From contig JANQBS010000183.1 in the NCBI GenBank assembly GCA_033085395.1, forward strand, positions 16,184 through 80,183: DNA of 64,000 bases. Reading direction: 5' to 3'. This stretch comes from Xanthoparmelia taractica. Lineage: Eukaryota > Ascomycota > Lecanoromycetes > Lecanorales > Parmeliaceae. The translations under genes were made by a program, and so were the position numbers. Each line of letters starts with the position of its first letter. The stretch's first letter is position 1. This document shows positions 12,453 through 22,879 of the stretch, in pieces. Under the pieces are notes generated by a model. It did not search any database. It saw only the letters and a list, made by a program, of their open reading frames with translations, and was not told where the DNA came from.

Positions 12453-13261
12453 TACATCCCATTTACGGCGACCCTTTTGTAATCAGACTCCGATGTAGCA
12501 ATATACTTGCTCCATAAAGCAAGCCCCATTAGGTCAGCTAGCTGTGCGGATAGAAATGGACAAAGTCAATGAAGAGGGGTTAAGTACTTTAAGGAATGCA
12601 AGGCATTTGATGGACGTAGACTGGAGGCCTCAGAGAAGAATTGGCGGTGCGATCAAGTAAAGTACCTTAAGGTAGGTATTGGTTACAATGTACTGTAAAA
12701 ATGTAAAGTAAATCCAGCGCGCCTTGGATCGTGGGGTAAACAATGTGACTCTTCTACCTATCGGTGTATAGTGCGTAGGTACCCCGTACTTTACTTTTAG
12801 TAACATGATTGGTACCAGTACTAAAGTAGTAATACCGATAATCGCTTAAGGCCGAGTGTAATTTCTTTTTCCTTACCTTACGCAAGGGTAAAGTACTCCT
12901 CCAAAATACCCACTGGCAAAGCTCCTCCATTTGTCTACACTTCGCGTCATGTTTCCTCATATCTTGCTAGAATGGTGCTGGCTGCAGCGGATTGCGAAAG
13001 ATAAGTTGATGGTAATCATTCACGACTGCATTTTTGCATTTGCGACTTCGGAGATCGCCGTACTGCAACCTTCTACCCCGGCCAGCTCCATAGATCGAAC
13101 TCGACGGCTTTTGATATCGTCGTACATATATTCAGCACTTTTCCCGCTCCCAAATCTAGATAGAGGAAGAATTAAACGAAGTGGAGCAAGTCCAACATCT
13201 GCCCAATTACCTAGAATCCTAGCATTCTTCTTGTCTCTCGTGTCCCCGTCTAGAGCGAATC
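12453..13261. promoter_or_regulatory. Divergent intergenic region between the TORC2 gene and uricase
   Basis: The 809 bases separate two divergent start codons and should carry both promoters. About 12580-12910 is rich in GTACTT/AAGTAC/TACCTT words, including a perfect 12-base palindrome TACCTTAAGGTA at 12663-12674. No transcription-factor site is identified with confidence. An open frame at 12931-13293 overlaps the uricase start in another frame and is not supported. Confidence 0.5.
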
Positions 13262-14246
13262 ATGCCTCAAGTTTCTGCAGCCCAGTATGGTAAAGACAAC
13301 ATTCGGGTCTACAAAGTCCATAAGGATGCAAAGACAGGTATCCAGACGGTGGTAGAGATGACGGTATGCGTGCTCCTCAAAGGAGACATTGAGACCTCGT
13401 AGGCATTCAGATATACCCCAGATGATTGCTGGCTGAAAAGGTATAGATACACAAAAGCGGACAACAGCGTCGTCGTAGCGACAGATACCATGAAGAACAC
13501 CGTCTACATCATGGCCAAGCAGCATCCCGTCACGCCGCCCGAGCTCTTTGGGGCAATCGTCGCTTCCCATTTTGTTGAGACGTACAAGCACATCCATTCC
13601 GCCTGGGTCAAGGTTGTCACCCACCGATGGACTCGATTGACCGTAGGTGGAGAGCCTCACCCGCACTCTTTCTTCCGTGATGGCTCCGAGACCAGGAACG
13701 TCGAGGCGACTGCCAACGAAGCGAAGGGTATCAGTATTCGCTCTGCCATTGCGGGACTTTTGGTGCTCAAGAGTACCGGGTCAGAATTCCACAGCTTTTA
13801 TAAGAATGAGTACACGACCCTACCGGACGTTTATGACCGAATCTTAAGCACCGAAGTTGATTGCGGTTGGGCCTGGAACACGTTTAGCAGTCTCCAGGAG
13901 GTGCAATCTGCGATTCCCAAATTTAACAAGGCGTGGGAGTCCGCTCGAACGATCACCCTCGAAACCTTCGCGACGGAAAGTAGTCCAAGCGTCCAGAACA
14001 CCTTGTACAAAATGTGTGAGCAGATTCTGGAAGCCATTTCCGAAGTCAAAGCCGTAGACTACTCCCTTCCGAACAAGCACTATTTCGAAATAGGTCAGTC
14101 ATTGTCCCAACTACTTTCAAAAACCGTTGCTGACTTCGCAAGACCTGAGCTGGCACAAGGGACTAAAGAATACTGGCAAGGATGCTGAAGTATACGCACC
14201 TCAATCTGACCCCAACGGCTTGATCCAGTGTACCGTCACGCGGTAG
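13262..14246 (+). CDS. Urate oxidase (uricase), lacking a visible peroxisomal C-terminal signal
   Basis: Model: join(13262..13398, 13447..14093, 14143..14246); introns 48 and 49 bases; 295 residues. Uricase oxidises urate to 5-hydroxyisourate in purine breakdown, normally in peroxisomes. The first exon has RVYKVHKDAKTGIQTVVEMT. The second has the conserved NSVVVATDTMKN and YIMAKQHPVTPPELF. The third has EIDLSWHKGLKNTGKDAEVY and APQSDPNGLIQCTVTR. Length and order match fungal uricases of about 300 residues. The oddity is the end: the frame stops (TAG 14244-14246) right after CTVTR, where family members usually add about seven residues ending in a PTS1 such as SKL. No alternative splice that restores a PTS1 was found. 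Convergent with the uL13m gene, 165 bases apart. Confidence 0.93.
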
Positions 14247-14411
14247 AATAGCTTAAGAAGCTCATATCACGGCCAGGTATCGTGGGGTATCAATGGATGA
14301 TTATCGGACTGGGAGGATATAGGCACATGTTCTTGGTACATTGTATGTACAGACAGCTCCAGATGTAGCAACGCCAAAATGCTTGCAAGACACAAATCCT
14401 GTTCTAGATTG

Positions 14412-15047
14412 CTATATCGACTTCTTCTTCAACATCTCCGTCTTCACTTCTGGCTCCTTTCGTCGTATTCGCCCATCAAACTTGATGAGGTTCTCTTTGT
14501 ATGGATGTGCTGCCCCTTCAAAAACTAAGATCGCGACACCATGTCAGCATGTCACAACCCACCTCATATACCAAACGCGCCAAGAATTGATCTCACCCTT
14601 CAATCTCTCCAGCCTCGGCTTCCTCAGCTTGTTCTTGGGCAACATGCCACTCACGGCCCTCTTCAGGATCTCCCCTCCTCCCCACTTCCTCATCATACCC
14701 TCCATATTCAACGACTTCAGCGCTCCGGGCCTCGTGGTCTGCTTATAGTACAGCTTCTGTTGCATTTTCTTCCCAGTAGCATACACATCGGTGCAACCGG
14801 TAGCCACAACGTAGTCTCCGCAGTCAGTCGATGGATCCCAAATTGGTTTGTGCTTGCCCATAAGGATGATGGCGATTTGAGAGGCAAGGCGGCCTAGAGG
14901 AGGTGTATTGGGAGTGGACAGGGAGACGTGGTGCCAGGCTCGGGAGTAGGCCAGGCGCGTCTGGTGGGGAGACGTTCAGCAGGGTGTAGGAGGAGGAGGA
15001 AGAGGAGGAGGAGGGGATACACATACTTTGCCTACGGTCTGTGACAT
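14412..15047 (-). CDS. Mitochondrial large-subunit ribosomal protein uL13m (MRPL23 type)
   Basis: Model on the minus strand: 15047..15027, 14960..14597, 14524..14412; introns 66 and 72 bases; 165 residues. Hallmarks of the L13 family are present: TRLAYSRAWHHVSL near the N terminus, then LGRLASQIAIILMGKHKP and DCGDYVV (about 30-55), and the C-terminal GMMRKWGGGEILKRAVSGML plus PKNKLRKPRLERLKVFEG (about 100-138). The first exon encodes only seven residues (MSQTVGK), as is common in fungal homologs. The last exon carries the HPY motif and a basic tail. The protein is predicted to sit in the 54S mitochondrial ribosomal subunit. Both introns are supported by exact restoration of conserved blocks. 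Divergent from the copper chaperone gene. Confidence 0.92.
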
Positions 15048-15374
15048 CTTGGGCTGAGGGTCACCGGTGCATCGACGCGGGAAGATGCTAGGTCTCCTGT
15101 GCGTAGAGTAAAGTGACGACGCCAGTCGGACCACGATAATTGGCACTGCTCTCACAAGATACGAGGAATTCTCCTCAGATTATGTTCAGGCGCCAAAAGG
15201 TTTGCCTACGGTGGAGCCTGTATAACTTAAGGTAGTCGTGAGGTGGATGGTGAAGAGTTGAAAGACACTCGGCATTCTGATTGCAAATCTTGTCTTCGCA
15301 CCACCGCCGCCATGATGCCTCAATCCTACCATCAACCAAATTGTCTCTCTTATCTATTTCATCCACCATAAGCT
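15048..15374. promoter_or_regulatory. Divergent promoter between uL13m and the copper chaperone
   Basis: Only 327 bases separate two divergent start codons, so both promoters and leaders must lie here. No convincing TATA box or known factor site is picked out by eye. Confidence 0.5.
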
Positions 15375-16220
15375 TTGGGTATTATGAGCAACTTGCTCTT
15401 GAGACCGAGTATCTGCACAAGCGTCGCTTGCCTGTCAACCGGAGCCCTTTACTACACCCTTTCCTCATCCCCCTTCGCCAAGCGAGAAAAGATGCTGCCG
15501 GCCTACCAGGCTACCTTCTCTGTCCCCATGCATTGCGATGCCTGCATCAAAGATATATCAAGGGCCTTGTCCAAGCTCCCGGGAATACAGGAAACAGACT
15601 TTTCCCTTCCGAAGCAACTTCTAACCACAACATCCACTACACCCCCCTCAGCCATAATATCCACAATCCAAGACACTGGCCGAACCGCTATCCTCCGTGG
15701 TTCTGGCAACACGAATAGTGCCGCAGTGTGCATCCTCGAAATCCCACCTCCCCCAAATCCGCCGTCAGTCCCTGAGGCCTCGCCAGTCCGAGGTCTGGCG
15801 CGCTTGATCGAATTATCAGATCGAATCACACTGCTGGATATGACGCTCACAGGCCTGCCGACAGGAACCTACAATGCAAGCATACGACAAAGTGGTGATA
15901 TCTCAAATGTTCCTGGGAGCATGGGCGGTGTATTTACAGGCCTGGACGGAGACAAGACGGGCGATCTAGGAAATCTGCAAGTGGATGAGACCGGGAAGGG
16001 TTCGCTGGTCGGAGAGGTAGATTGGAGGATTTGGGAGATGGTGGGAAGGGGCCTGGTGGTGGAAGGAAAGGGGGAGAAGATGGAAAGAGGAAATGGGTTG
16101 GTGGTCGGTGTGGTGGCCAGGAGTGCCGGAGTGTGGGAGAACGAGAAAGTGGTCTGTGCATGTAGTGGGAAGACGGTATGGGAAGAGAGGGAAGAAATGG
16201 TTGGGAAGGGAATGTTGTAG
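15375..16220 (+). CDS. Copper chaperone for superoxide dismutase (CCS)
   Basis: A single exon of 281 residues. CCS loads copper into Cu/Zn superoxide dismutase and oxidises its disulfide. A heavy-metal-associated domain begins at about residue 42 and contains the copper-binding motif MHCDAC (MxCxxC). A SOD1-like middle domain follows (about 120-220, with NVPGSMGGVFTGLDGDKTGD). The C-terminal tail carries the CCS-specific CxC motif (VCACSG, about 260-265). Translation may start at 15375, adding about 39 residues that are basic and hydrophobic and could act as a mitochondrial or membrane leader. It could instead start at 15492 (MLPAYQATF), which gives a conventional CCS start. Yeast calls this protein Lys7/Ccs1. 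Confidence 0.9.
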   Translation: MGIMSNLLLRPSICTSVACLSTGALYYTLSSSPFAKREKMLPAYQATFSVPMHCDACIKDISRALSKLPGIQETDFSLPKQLLTTTSTTPPSAIISTIQDTGRTAILRGSGNTNSAAVCILEIPPPPNPPSVPEASPVRGLARLIELSDRITLLDMTLTGLPTGTYNASIRQSGDISNVPGSMGGVFTGLDGDKTGDLGNLQVDETGKGSLVGEVDWRIWEMVGRGLVVEGKGEKMERGNGLVVGVVARSAGVWENEKVVCACSGKTVWEEREEMVGKGML

Positions 16221-16483
16221 CTGTAGAAGCTGTAGTAATTGATGCAAGAAAACCAAATATGGAGGCAGGCTATCAGAGCAAGTGGCTGTCTTACAAGATC
16301 CTTCCCCAAGTTGTGTTCCTGTCTTCAATATAGAAGTAATGGTTGATGCCGTTCTAAATCCTTGGAGCATCCTGTCTACCAGGAAAGTACTTGCGCCATT
16401 TCCAGATCGTCGCCAAACTCCCATTAGCAAGGCTCTTGTCCAGACAGAGTCAGCAAGCCTTGTATGCCGTACAGTCATAAATA

Positions 16484-18070
16484 CTATCGTGACCTCTTTC
16501 CTCCCTCCAACTCAACTCCATGATCGTATTCATCCTCTTCCCAATCATCACTTCCCCCAATTTTCCTACCCATCCATATCCCTGCCACTGTGAGGATGAC
16601 TCCCCCAAGGAACCATCTCTCAAACCAACCATCAATCCACGCTACACCGTCTTTTCCCCCAAGAGCACCTAACCCCTCGCCAAGGACGGCTCCCGGCATC
16701 ATTCCTCTCAGCATCAAAGCGGCGCTGATGACGTATGTTGCGGAAACCTGCGCAACCACTAGTGCAAGATTGACCTGGATGGTTTTCATCAAGCGCGGGA
16801 AAAAGCGCGCGAAGAAGTGGAAGGTCTGCATGACCGAGGACAAAGATCCGAAGAGGATGACGCCGGAGAGGAGGAAAGAGATCTGCCGAGCCCAAACACC
16901 TTGATCCAAGTGTGGATCGTAGTGCTTGGCTAGCAAGGCGAGAATATTATCCACAGGATCAGATGATCTGAAGTCTTGCAACGAATACTGATGGGTGCTA
17001 AGAACGCGGCGGATGGCAGTTAAAGAAGTGGTGAAGATCCGGTAAAGGCAAAAGACTGAGAAAGCGTACGATGCTGTGAGAAAGAGGCGACCTGCGGCGG
17101 TCCGCGAACGGTTTTGGTGCTGAAGGCGAGACTGAAGGTTAGAGTGAGAAGTGGCAAGAGAAACCGCCATTGTCTCTAAGCCAGAGATCTCAAGAAGTAG
17201 AGCCTGTCGCTCCGTGGAGTCGGGGTTGCGACGAATGGACCCAATGGCTTTCTGAAAGAAAGATTCTGTTGGTGCATCAGACATCTTGCGCTCGAGAGCG
17301 CGCAGACGAGAGCGTTTGGCGGATAGCATATCCTGAGTAGCCTGGAGGCCTGCTGCTTTGCGGGCGATGGTAGCTTCCGTGACAAGTTTAGGTCGCGAGA
17401 AAAAGTTCTGCCACGGGGAGCTCACTGAGGCGAATCCGGAAAGAAGAGACATCACTGAGATTCCAATGACACCAATGCGCTCAAGAGAAGCCTCGCTGAG
17501 GCTTTGAGAGCTCTCAGTCACTGAGTCCTGGCCAAGCCGACGTAGTAGCCATTCCCCACTCCACCAAAACCCTCCGAGCCATGCCGTAAAGCCAGCCAAT
17601 TGTAACACCCATGCCAGCTTGGGCTTTCCTTTGCCCTTTTCGGAGAATTCATATCCTGAGGCAGAGATAATTGAGTGGATCTCGAGAAACGGTATAGCGA
17701 TGATTAGGAGGAAGAGAAGGAGCGGTATCGTTACTCGAAAGGCCAGGCCACGGGCTGCCGAGTTGATGGTGTTCGATATTTCGCACAATATCACTTCTGT
17801 CAGAACTGCAGCCAATGCAACAGTGGAAGCAGAGGTTAAAGCCGACAAGCGTTTGGTAATCGGTCGCGCCTGGCGAGGATTGGTAGAGAATGATCGAGCA
17901 TACACACTGGACTTCAAAGTCTGGGCTTCACCAGATAAGAAAGGAAAGAGCCTTTGGAGCACCAATGTCGAGACGAAGAGAAATGTAACGATGAAGGGAA
18001 GAGCAGAGAAGATTATAGCTGTTAAAGCCGGCATGATTCCCGGCTTGCATTCATCGCAGTCGGGGAGCAT
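16484..18070 (-). CDS. Golgi pH regulator / GPHR-type multi-pass membrane protein
   Basis: One uninterrupted frame of 528 residues. Hydrophobic segments lie near residues 15-42, 80-105, 110-135, 150-170 and 200-220, then a charged cytosolic loop (about 230-330), then further segments near 345-365, 405-425, 450-475 and 490-508. This is the layout of the GPHR/ABA-GPCR family. The loop has the family pattern of a Lys/Arg-rich helix (SAKRSRLRALERKMSD) preceding a conserved second membrane half. Animal GPHR is an anion channel that acidifies the Golgi; plant members were described as GTG proteins. The fungal role is less clear, so the function is transferred from the family. Convergent with the copper chaperone gene, 263 bases apart. 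Confidence 0.85.
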   Translation of the reverse strand: MLPDCDECKPGIMPALTAIIFSALPFIVTFLFVSTLVLQRLFPFLSGEAQTLKSSVYARSFSTNPRQARPITKRLSALTSASTVALAAVLTEVILCEISNTINSAARGLAFRVTIPLLLFLLIIAIPFLEIHSIISASGYEFSEKGKGKPKLAWVLQLAGFTAWLGGFWWSGEWLLRRLGQDSVTESSQSLSEASLERIGVIGISVMSLLSGFASVSSPWQNFFSRPKLVTEATIARKAAGLQATQDMLSAKRSRLRALERKMSDAPTESFFQKAIGSIRRNPDSTERQALLLEISGLETMAVSLATSHSNLQSRLQHQNRSRTAAGRLFLTASYAFSVFCLYRIFTTSLTAIRRVLSTHQYSLQDFRSSDPVDNILALLAKHYDPHLDQGVWARQISFLLSGVILFGSLSSVMQTFHFFARFFPRLMKTIQVNLALVVAQVSATYVISAALMLRGMMPGAVLGEGLGALGGKDGVAWIDGWFERWFLGGVILTVAGIWMGRKIGGSDDWEEDEYDHGVELEGGKRSR

Positions 18071-18779
18071 AAGTAGTCGCTGCGAGTATGAGAGAGAAGG
18101 CTTTCTCGACGCTTCATCAGGGCCCAGGTTGGTGGAGGTGGGATATCGAACGCCATTGACCTAAGGTACCTTGGTCCCGATAAGGGCACGAAGCTGATTA
18201 CTAAGCGCCAGCTGCCCCGGGCACTAAGTCCGGATGAGCTTAGCGAACTTAGCACGTCTGAGGAACCGACACCCGAATATTAACGAATCTACTCTCTCCA
18301 ACACCTAGAATTGCCTTATGGGACTAAGCCTGAGCCATGAGTCCAGTAAAGGCATCAACATTATGGAGTTTCATTGTCGAAAGTCGGCCCACCGTCTCAA
18401 CGCGGGAGCTGTAAACTAGAGTTCAGAACATCCACAGATCTTGGACGAATCTATTCAAATATGTTACTGGGGCTCTCCTCCCCAGAGTTAGGATTCTCGT
18501 CTTTCATGTATTCTTCAGTCAAAGTGCTAAACTTGCATGTGTGTCAAAGTGCTTGAGCATTACTACAGGGACTATTTGTGCGCTCCTTGGCTTCCAAAAG
18601 CCGATCTAGAGGGTGTCTCAACGGTATCGCGCCCGTCTCGGCATCTTCTCCCTCATTCCTATCTCCCATCCAGGGTCCAAAGGCCTTATTATCTTCCTGA
18701 TATTGTCTCGCTCATCCGGTCGTCTCTTCTCAACCCCTTCCACGACCTTGTAATAGTTGGAATAGTTCCGCTCTAGACA
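18071..18779. other. Intergenic region upstream of the GPHR-like gene
   Basis: The first part should be the promoter of the GPHR-like gene. A palindromic word AAGGTACCTT sits at 18163-18172, about 95 bases before the start codon. The remainder (about 18300-18779) shows no convincing gene. Confidence 0.5.
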
Positions 18780-20985
18780 GATACCTCGCCCCGTTCAGCA
18801 ACAGCACAGAAATGGGTCGTTCGTTGCAGTTCATAGCGGCTGGGTATTGATGTCGATGCCCTAGCCTAACAGCGTCAAGACCAATCTCTCGTCGATCGAA
18901 CTGTTCCCGAAGTCGAGAGTCACCGGGGACGGACTGTTGCGCGGACAATGGAGGACCTGATTACCTTGATCATCCTTCGATGTAGTATCCGCGCACGCTC
19001 TAGAAGTAAATCAAGCATCGCCTGATCGTCTTCCTCCGCGTGTCACCGAGATACTTGACTAACAGGCCAAGGGGCGTCATCCCGGGTCCCCCTAGACGAT
19101 CGCTTTCGATACGCATACTTTGGATTAGTGCCCTTCTCCAATGTGCTTGTGCGAGGGCCACACGGCGTTGACGGATTGCGATTCCCAGTAGCGCACGGAG
19201 AAGGCCTCGGTGCGTATCTTTTACGGAGATCAAGGAGAGCGCACACGTTTGCCAGTTGGCCTGGGAGGCATGCGAGTTATGGTGGGGACGACGTTTGTGG
19301 CGCCCACAGGAGGCACATTAGCCCCGGCTTCTAGAAGTAATTGTACTATTGCTAAGTCGCCTCTGTGGGCGACAAATAGAAGAGGAAGCCAGCCGTCGGT
19401 CCCCAACATATTCTACTGTCCCGGGCGTTGATTGGTATCCGAAGGTATAGCAGCCTTTTCAGAATATCATGATACCTAATTAGAATCTCATCTTTCAGGG
19501 CTACCAATAGAAGGAGCTTTCGAGCTCGCCTGTGTATGTCGAAGCCCCCTTAATGGTTCAAACAATATCCAACAAAATCTGCATCGCCATTAGGGCAAGC
19601 CTCGAGAAGGCCTTTATCATTCTAAGTCTTTCTCGAGTTTTGGAGGTGGAGGGGCAGCTCTGTCTCGCTTGCTCGTTAGCAGATACTCTCTGAATGGACC
19701 TGTAGGCTCTCGCGAGTCTTTGGAATTACAGGCCCCTCGTCAACACTCGAGACTGCTGGTTTTGATCCGAGTTGCTGATGACGAAGCTGGTTTTAGCCCC
19801 AATCGCCTCAAATCGAAGAGATGTTTGATTAGCTGATTCCGGTAATCCCTTATAGAAGCAGCTACCGTAAAACGATCATTCTCGAAGCTCTGCCGCCGGC
19901 AGGCCATTTCCGCACCTGCAATGCTTGTGCCTCCAAGAGGATTTCGATAATTTGACCCTGACGCCCGAGAGGACAGGCGCGAGGGCATAATGCTGTAGGC
20001 AACTTTGTCCGATTTCCGGAGCATAAGCTCCGTCTCAATATCAGTCGGGTTTTAGCCAGTGAAGACTGAAGCTGGATAGCCTCCAACAGCAAGTCATAGC
20101 GACCGCCTTATGGCTGATCCGTTGTCGGTGGTCATAGTGTGGTTTCGTACCAGATGGCTTTTGAACGTGCACTGCATGAGGCTCAAGTTATTAGCTGGTC
20201 GGGTTCTAGATCTCCTTCTGAGTATGAATGATGGTGAAGCCTTTTTGCAAAGACAGCTGCAGCCTTCGGCAACTGATCTTGGTATATATGTGGCAACGTT
20301 CACCATTTTGTCTCCATACCAACTGAATAATGTACAAAATCTGGACCATAGATATAGCAGTAAGCTTAACATAACTGTACTTCGTGACAAGATCACTTGG
20401 CGTCTTTGTGGCGTGGCGACCGTGCAATGCTTAGCTCAATGATCCCTCGAGGATTTAGATATTTGCTGCTGGATCCTTGTCCTGGAAGCGAACAAGAGTG
20501 AATGATTTTCCGGGAGTGTCCGATGAAATGGGCTGCGATGGGAGCTTGCAGTGAATCCAATCTGGCTTTTGGAATTACGCAGAGGTAGACGCGTTTCTCG
20601 GCCAGGCTGAATGTTGCAAGAGACATTTGCAGTCAGGGCCAGCTTCGAAGGTTTGCCAGGACATTGAAATGGGTGCATATCTCACAACGCCGAATCCGGC
20701 TGAAGCATATAGCCTCAATCTTTTATCTCCTGTCAGGAGACTGCCGACTGAATCCTTAGCTATTGATTTAAAAGAGAACTGAGACGTGGTGGAACTCGAG
20801 AGGGTAAAGCCAGGTGGGTCCAAGAATCGTGCTGCATCATGCATTATAAAGTGAGCCCATCTTTCTTGACTGCTGCATATGGCGAAGCAGCACCTGCAGC
20901 GTTTGAAGTGTCGGCTTTGGATGTGCCATCTGTAGATCTTCACAACGCAGGCTTTCGGCCTAATGGTGTTAATGCTGCGTGACAA
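18780..20985 (-). pseudogene. Decayed ankyrin-repeat protein gene
   Basis: The minus strand holds ankyrin-like segments in several frames, separated by stops and frame changes. Around 19300-19400 it reads WLPLLFVAHRGDLAIVQLLL then EAGANV, a near-complete ankyrin unit. Around 19500-19600 it reads KLLLLVALKDEILIRYHDIL then KRLLYL and INARDS. Around 19910-19990 it reads GRQGQIIEILLEAQA. Around 19600 it reads LLEACPNGDADFVGYCLNH and then hits a stop. Further weak pieces lie near 18800-18900. An upstream frame (20575-20985) may be the old N-terminal part. No single splice set joins these pieces into one open frame, so I call a degraded gene. The GC content is not reduced, so decay by ordinary mutation is more likely than heavy RIP. 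Limits are approximate. Confidence 0.6.
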
Positions 20986-21122
20986 AGGCTGAAAGCCTGC
21001 GCTGTTTCTTCCACCGTATATACCGTCCTTCGGTAAGACATCCTGGGGACTGCACCATCTACAATGGTCATATGCATACCCATGCTATTACAAGTTCCAA
21101 CGGCGAGCTCAATTTTTTATCT

Positions 21123-22879
21123 TTAACCTTGATTTCGTTTGCCTTCACCAACCTCGGCTTCTTCAGGTCCAGTGGGGGTACGGTCATTGTCAGGATCAGA
21201 CACCTTAATCTCCGCGCTTTCTTCGTCACCGGCGTCTTCCCATTCCTGGCCTACATCACTCGAGACTGGATTTCCCAAAGTATCTATGTCACGCATATCC
21301 TCCAGAGTGTGATCATCCATCAATGGGCCCGTCGGGCTGGGGCTCTCTGCTTCGCTGGTAGCATCACTCCTTCCACTCACATTCGTCGTAAGTGGTGATC
21401 CATCTTCGCCCTCCTTCTTAAACCCCTTCCAGGCACTGAAGCCTCCGTTCAGCCCGATCGCTTTCGCTACGGCCGCTGCTTCATTTTCGCTCGCCTCGCC
21501 ACCAGACTGTTGAGCTAGGCCTTCGAACGCTCCGCCGCCACTAGCATTTGTCTGGTCAAGGATGGAAGAGTACTTTTGACGGCTGGGATCGGCAAGGCGT
21601 TTCTTTTTCTTCTTCTCTCGCTTCTCTTCGGGGCGTACGACCACGACGGGAACGGGCGAGTTCTGAAGACAGTATTTGCTCACGGAGCCAGGCAGGAGAC
21701 TTTGGATACCGCCCAAAGACTTGCCGCGAGTTCCAACGATTAGGCAAGCCGGGGCGTAGATCTTGATCTAAAGACTTCGTATTAGTATAAAACCCAATAG
21801 AACGGAGAGGGCGGGAAGTCAAACCATGCGCTGAATCGTTTCCGGAACCTTGCCCACAGCGAATTCTAAGACTAAGCTGATGGCTTTGTCCTCTTCATTT
21901 TTGTCTTGTATATGTTCGAGAAGTTTGCGAGCTTCAGTCTTGTAGATACCTTGCTCTACGCTAACGTTGCTGCTAATCTTGCTATCTTTGTCGACAACGC
22001 GAAGACAAACAATCTCATCACCATCTTCCACAAGCTCCTCAACGAGCCATTCGAGAGCAAATTCTGAGTAGTCATTTTGATCGGTCCCGCAGAGGAAAGT
22101 GCGAGACCGGCGAGAGTAGGCATAGTCTTTGTGCTTGGAGACTAGCGTAAAAGAGATATCTGTGGCATCTTTGTTGTCGAAAGTGTCGAAGGAAACACGG
22201 GACTCGTAAGTACTGCCATCAGCGAAACAGTTCAGCATCTTGTTCTTGGTACGGTATGCTGCAGGGTGCTCAGGATGCAACTTGAAAAAGTGCGACAGTG
22301 TGCTGTCGTTTGCTTGGCTCTCTTTGTGACATATTGTGGTATTTGAATCGACTCGCTTGATTTTCGATGAAGAGAATGGACGGCTAGCATGACATGGCGG
22401 TGCATTCCGCGCAGTGAGAAATGGGAACAAGGTGTTTTGAGACCTACACTATCCGTTGCTACCTAAGCAGATTTGATGCCGCAAGAGACGAAGGGTAAAC
22501 AAAAGGACAAACCAAGGAATTGATGAGGGCATGCGAGGATTAACGATGAATCAAATGCTACAACTTACGAGGGTGGTGGAGGGGACGATAGCCGCCGCCG
22601 CGACACCAAGGCAGTCGGCTTTGAACTTGCAGTACCGACAGTGGTACCAGTGCCTGATGCGAATTGGATTGAGGCACGTCGTCCGTCCTGCGGCAAGGCG
22701 CTGGTTGCAAGCCCTGCAAAGGACAGTTTCGGTCGTGCTACCGTGTCTAATTCCCCGGCATCTGTTGGATTCTCTGAGCTTGCTTGTATTGAGATGGATA
22801 ACCCTTCATGGTTTGGAGAGAGTGACTTAGGAGAAGGAGAGGAGGTAGGAGAAGGCGATGGTGATGGTGATTGAGGCAT
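21123..22879 (-). CDS. Universal stress protein (UspA-type) domain protein
   Basis: Model on the minus strand: 22879..22569, 22212..21825, 21767..21123; introns 356 and 57 bases; 447 residues. A Ser/Pro-rich N-terminal region (about 1-104) precedes the USP fold (about 105-265). Conserved fungal USP blocks are present: VSFDTFDNKDATD, SRTFLCGTDQNDYSEFALEW, DEIVCLRVVDKDSKI and the nucleotide-loop region VGTRGKSLGGIQSLLPGSVS then SPVPVVVVRP. The second intron rejoins IQRM with IKIYAPACLIVGTRG exactly. The tail is charged and disordered (KREKKKKKR, then acidic). The 356-base first intron is by far the longest in the window. It contains its own ATG in frame with exon 2, so an alternative first exon (from 22430) is possible. 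Function beyond stress-linked nucleotide binding is unknown. Confidence 0.88.
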
